From assembly GCA_928724745.1 (NCBI GenBank), contig CAKMXJ010000011.1, forward strand, positions 186,001 to 250,000: a stretch of 64,000 nt of DNA, in the 5' to 3' direction. The position numbers and the translations under genes are program-made. The stretch is from Anthracocystis setariae. Taxonomy: Eukaryota > Basidiomycota > Ustilaginomycetes > Ustilaginales > Ustilaginaceae. Positions 61,697 through 64,000 of this stretch are shown here, in pieces (the stretch's first letter is position 1; each line of letters starts with the position of its first letter). A model generated the notes under the pieces. The model was not told where the DNA came from. It saw only the letters and a program-made list of their open reading frames with translations, and ran no database searches.

Positions 61697-62261
61697 TTAA
61701 AGATCATCCAGGTCGTCATCGTCGTCGCTGTCCTCTTGATCATCATCGCTACCCTCCTGGAATTCGACATCGCCGCCCTCGTCCTCGCCGAAAGTGTCGG
61801 TCTCGTTGATCTTGGCCGACTCTGGCAATTCGCCCTGCTGCTTCAACGCACGAGCCTCATCGGCGTTGTACTTCTGAATCACATCCGCCTTGCCATCCTG
61901 GAAGTCTCGGAGCGAAATCAGGATGATGTCACCCTGGTTGATCCACACCTTCTTGCGCAGCTTGCCGCGAATGTGTGCAAGACGCTTCTCGCCGTCAAAG
62001 CATTGTGCTTCCAATCGACCGTTACCGAGCATCTTCAAAACCTGAGCGTACTCTGCGCGACATCAAGGGGGAAGGGAAAGAGTAAAAGGGGGGTTGTGAT
62101 GGGGTCAGTATGAGCGAGGTTATGTTGGGAGTCATTCGTTGGAGTGGATTGAGAGGGTGCGTACCTTGGCCTTCCTCCTTGAGAACGAGCTCGCGCTTGT
62201 CACCGACATCGTTCTTTCCACGACGACGGTTTTTGCCTCCCTTTCCTTTGTTCTTGGGCAT
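61697..62261 (-). CDS. tif11: Translation initiation factor eIF1A, two exons
   Basis: Joined from exon 1 (62261-62165) and exon 2 (62052-61697), giving 150 residues, the usual size. Exon 1 encodes [20 protein letters not shown] through KEEGQ; the donor is GTACGC and the acceptor CGCGCAG. The junction restores the family motif [20 protein letters not shown]. The OB-fold core follows ([36 protein letters not shown]), then the C-terminal acidic tail ending in Asp repeats and DLDDL, which contacts eIF5B in known orthologues. eIF1A binds the A site of the 40S subunit and supports scanning and start-codon selection. Without the splice the second exon would start at an internal Met (KMLGNG) and lose the basic N-terminal tail. 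Confidence 0.95.
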
Positions 62262-63124
62262 CGTGTTTGGATCGTATGGGGTAAAGTTGATATGGTGGCA
62301 AGAAGGAGAAAGTGGTTGAGCTGCGATTTTTAGAAATGGCGCTCCAAGGTGCAGCAGAGTGTAGCGCTTGCTGCCTGCGTACGGATACAGCTTTGACGAT
62401 CGTGCTTTGCTCGCTGCACCGCACTGCACTGCACTGTACACTTTTGCTGTTGTAGTGAATTCAAAAAAAAATGCGTCATGTCATTTCACAAGCGGTTAGA
62501 GTCACAGTTACACTACTCTTGCAATTCGAATTGCAAGAAGATCTTGCCTAACACCATCCACAGCTGCGTCAATCTGAGCTTTTGGCAGCCAAAGAGAAAG
62601 AAATTTTGAGACAGCCAAGCTCTGCGGTATAGAACACAAGAAAAGACCCTTTCAGTACTTTGGCTAAAAACAGAGTTGTCGTCGACTGAGCCCATTCAAA
62701 AAAGAAAATCAGAGTAATAATAATGAAACAACGTGAGAAAAGCGACCTAACACCTCATAAATTTCGTGTGCGAGCAAAAGGTGCACGCTGACGTGGTAAC
62801 AGAGAAGAGGGTCACTTCAGGTTGCTTCTTCGGCAGCAACTCGTTTCTTGAAACAAACAACACAGCACAGGCCAGCACATCAACCTCTCACAATAATTGA
62901 GTTGCCATCTCGCACCATCATCTTGAGCAATCACTCCTCACTACAATCGGTGTCCTCGACTATATCGAGCTAATCAGATCTTTCCCACATCCTGGACACA
63001 AGCATCGACTTTCTGCACCACGTTCTTTTGGCAAAGGTACCACAGCAAGCACGGAACGCTACTGAGCTTAGCTAGCATTCAAACGTATCATCATCGATTC
63101 CCTCGGACTACGTCACAAAAACCA
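62262..63124. promoter_or_regulatory. Divergent promoter region, tif11 / yif1
   Basis: It carries both promoters. Near its middle is a perfect 22-bp palindrome (62517-62538). Directly upstream of tif11 there are CACTGCACTGCACTGTACAC words at about 62420-62441. The yif1 leader is pyrimidine/A-rich. No additional gene is seen. Confidence 0.5.
62517..62538. repeat. Perfect 22-bp palindrome
   Basis: The core CTTGCAATTCGAATTGCAAG is its own reverse complement, and one further base on each side (T, A) also matches. It sits about 255 bp from the tif11 ATG and 590 bp from the yif1 ATG. It could be a site for a dimeric DNA-binding protein. Confidence 0.85.
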
Positions 63125-64000
63125 ATGTACTCACCACAAGACGGATACTCATCGCGGTCGCCGCCGCCGCTTCAACATCCGATTCCCACACATCCTCCCT
63201 TCAAGGTCCCTGATCCGCCCATCTCGCCCAACCCTGTCCCGCAAGCTTCTGTCACCGATCCACACATCTCGTCCGCCAACCGTCGAGGTGGTCCTGCCGC
63301 CAGCCTTCAAGCTGTTGCCGCAGGAGGATACCAGCGCTTTTCATCTCCGCCTATCCAGTCTCCTCCAAGCCAGCCCTACTCTTCGTACAGTGCGCAACCC
63401 GGCGCTACCCACCAGGGTTACTTTGCCGGCGGTGCAGGCGCATCTGCAACTCAGCAGCAGCCGTGGGGAGGAGGCTTCCCCAACTTTGGTGGTGCGGGTG
63501 GACCTCAGCTTATGAACGATGCCACCGCTCAGATGGGCGTGCAGTTCGGTCAACACATGGCAGCAGTGGGAGGCGAATACGTTCAAAAGAATTTCAACGC
63601 CCTCCTTCCCATGCCTGTGCTCAAGCACTACTTCAATGTCTCCAACTCGTATGTGCTTCACAAGCTTCGCATCGTTCTGTTCCCCTGGCGTCATAAACCC
63701 TGGTCTCGTGCACACCGTCACTCGTCCGGTGGCGTCGGTGCGGGCAACAGCGTCTCGTCTGCCTACTCGGATGCACCTACTGCGGTCAAAACCGCCGCTT
63801 CGGGCGCCGACGGCTACCTTGCCCCCCGAGATGATGTCAACTCGCCTGACCTCTACATCCCTACCATGGCGTTCGTCACTTACATCATTCTCACCTCGGT
63901 GATTCTCGGCTTGGAATCGCGCTTCCACCCGGAAGTGCTTGGCCTACGCGCGTCTCGCGCACTCGCCATTATCCTGGTCGAACTCGCCGCGATCAAGTTT
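63125..64000 (+). CDS. yif1: Yif1-family Golgi membrane protein (3' end outside window)
   Basis: The frame starts at MYSPQDGYSSRSPPP and stays open to the window edge (292 codons). The first 130 residues are Pro/Gly/Gln-rich and disordered. The conserved Yif1 block follows: MNDATAQMGVQFGQHMAAVG, VQKNFNALLPMPVLKHYFNV and SNSYVLHKLRIVLFPW. A linker leads to DLYIPTMAFVTYIILTSVIL, the first membrane helix. Yif1 works with Yip1 and Ypt/Rab GTPases in vesicle transport between ER and Golgi. The missing part should contain the remaining membrane helices. The insertion between FPW and DLYIPTM (about 45 residues, Ser/Gly-rich) looks longer than in most relatives. Confidence 0.9.
   Translation, partial: MYSPQDGYSSRSPPPLQHPIPTHPPFKVPDPPISPNPVPQASVTDPHISSANRRGGPAASLQAVAAGGYQRFSSPPIQSPPSQPYSSYSAQPGATHQGYFAGGAGASATQQQPWGGGFPNFGGAGGPQLMNDATAQMGVQFGQHMAAVGGEYVQKNFNALLPMPVLKHYFNVSNSYVLHKLRIVLFPWRHKPWSRAHRHSSGGVGAGNSVSSAYSDAPTAVKTAASGADGYLAPRDDVNSPDLYIPTMAFVTYIILTSVILGLESRFHPEVLGLRASRALAIILVELAAIKF

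Overview
The window looks like nuclear DNA of a smut fungus (Basidiomycota, probably Ustilaginales, related to Ustilago, Sporisorium or Pseudozyma). This rests on long, nearly intron-free genes on both strands, Gln/Pro/Ser-rich low-complexity tracts in the regulators, a fungal elongation factor 3, an AreA/Nit2-type GATA factor, and intergenic DNA rich in homopolymers and short palindromes such as GTACTGTAC. The species is inferred from gene content and style; no search was run.

Layout. 0-5 kb: the 3' part of a very large Gly/Asn/Asp repeat protein, then a small secreted repeat protein with Kex2-type dibasic sites. 5.7-9.8 kb: the nitrogen regulator Nit2/AreA (minus strand). 10.6-12.7 kb: two 770-bp direct copies of a decayed Tc1/mariner-type element in the upstream region of nit2. 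12.7-15.3 kb: no gene seen. 15.3-18.6 kb: elongation factor 3 (minus). 20.1-35.8 kb: a compact housekeeping block of Sfi1-like centrin-binding protein (+), TRAPPII subunit Trs120 (-), RMND1/Mrx10-like mitochondrial protein (-), ankyrin-DHHC palmitoyltransferase Akr1 (+) and a beta-adaptin (-). 36.7-38.9 kb: secreted carboxylesterase. 41.4-48.8 kb: a small protein with two PGG motifs, an unrecognised protein, mitoribosomal protein bS21m and a polytopic membrane protein. 49.1-49.9 kb: a miniature LTR element (TRIM-like) with a 5-bp target duplication. 53.5-57.0 kb: Zn2Cys6 transcription factor. 57.2-58.1 kb: a spliced Cys/His-rich protein. 58.8-61.3 kb: TMEM184/Hfl1-type membrane protein. 61.7-62.3 kb: spliced eIF1A. 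63.1 kb to the edge: Golgi protein Yif1 (3' end outside).

Several genes share membrane traffic as a theme (Trs120 at late Golgi/endosome, beta-adaptin, Akr1 at Golgi/endosome, Yif1 at ER/Golgi), and two are translation factors (EF3, eIF1A). These are scattered eukaryotic genes, not an operon. The parts least explained by known families are the 13-residue repeat protein, the secreted repeat precursor with a terminal CFWPSPHC loop, the miniature LTR element, and the paired Tc1 remnants next to nit2.
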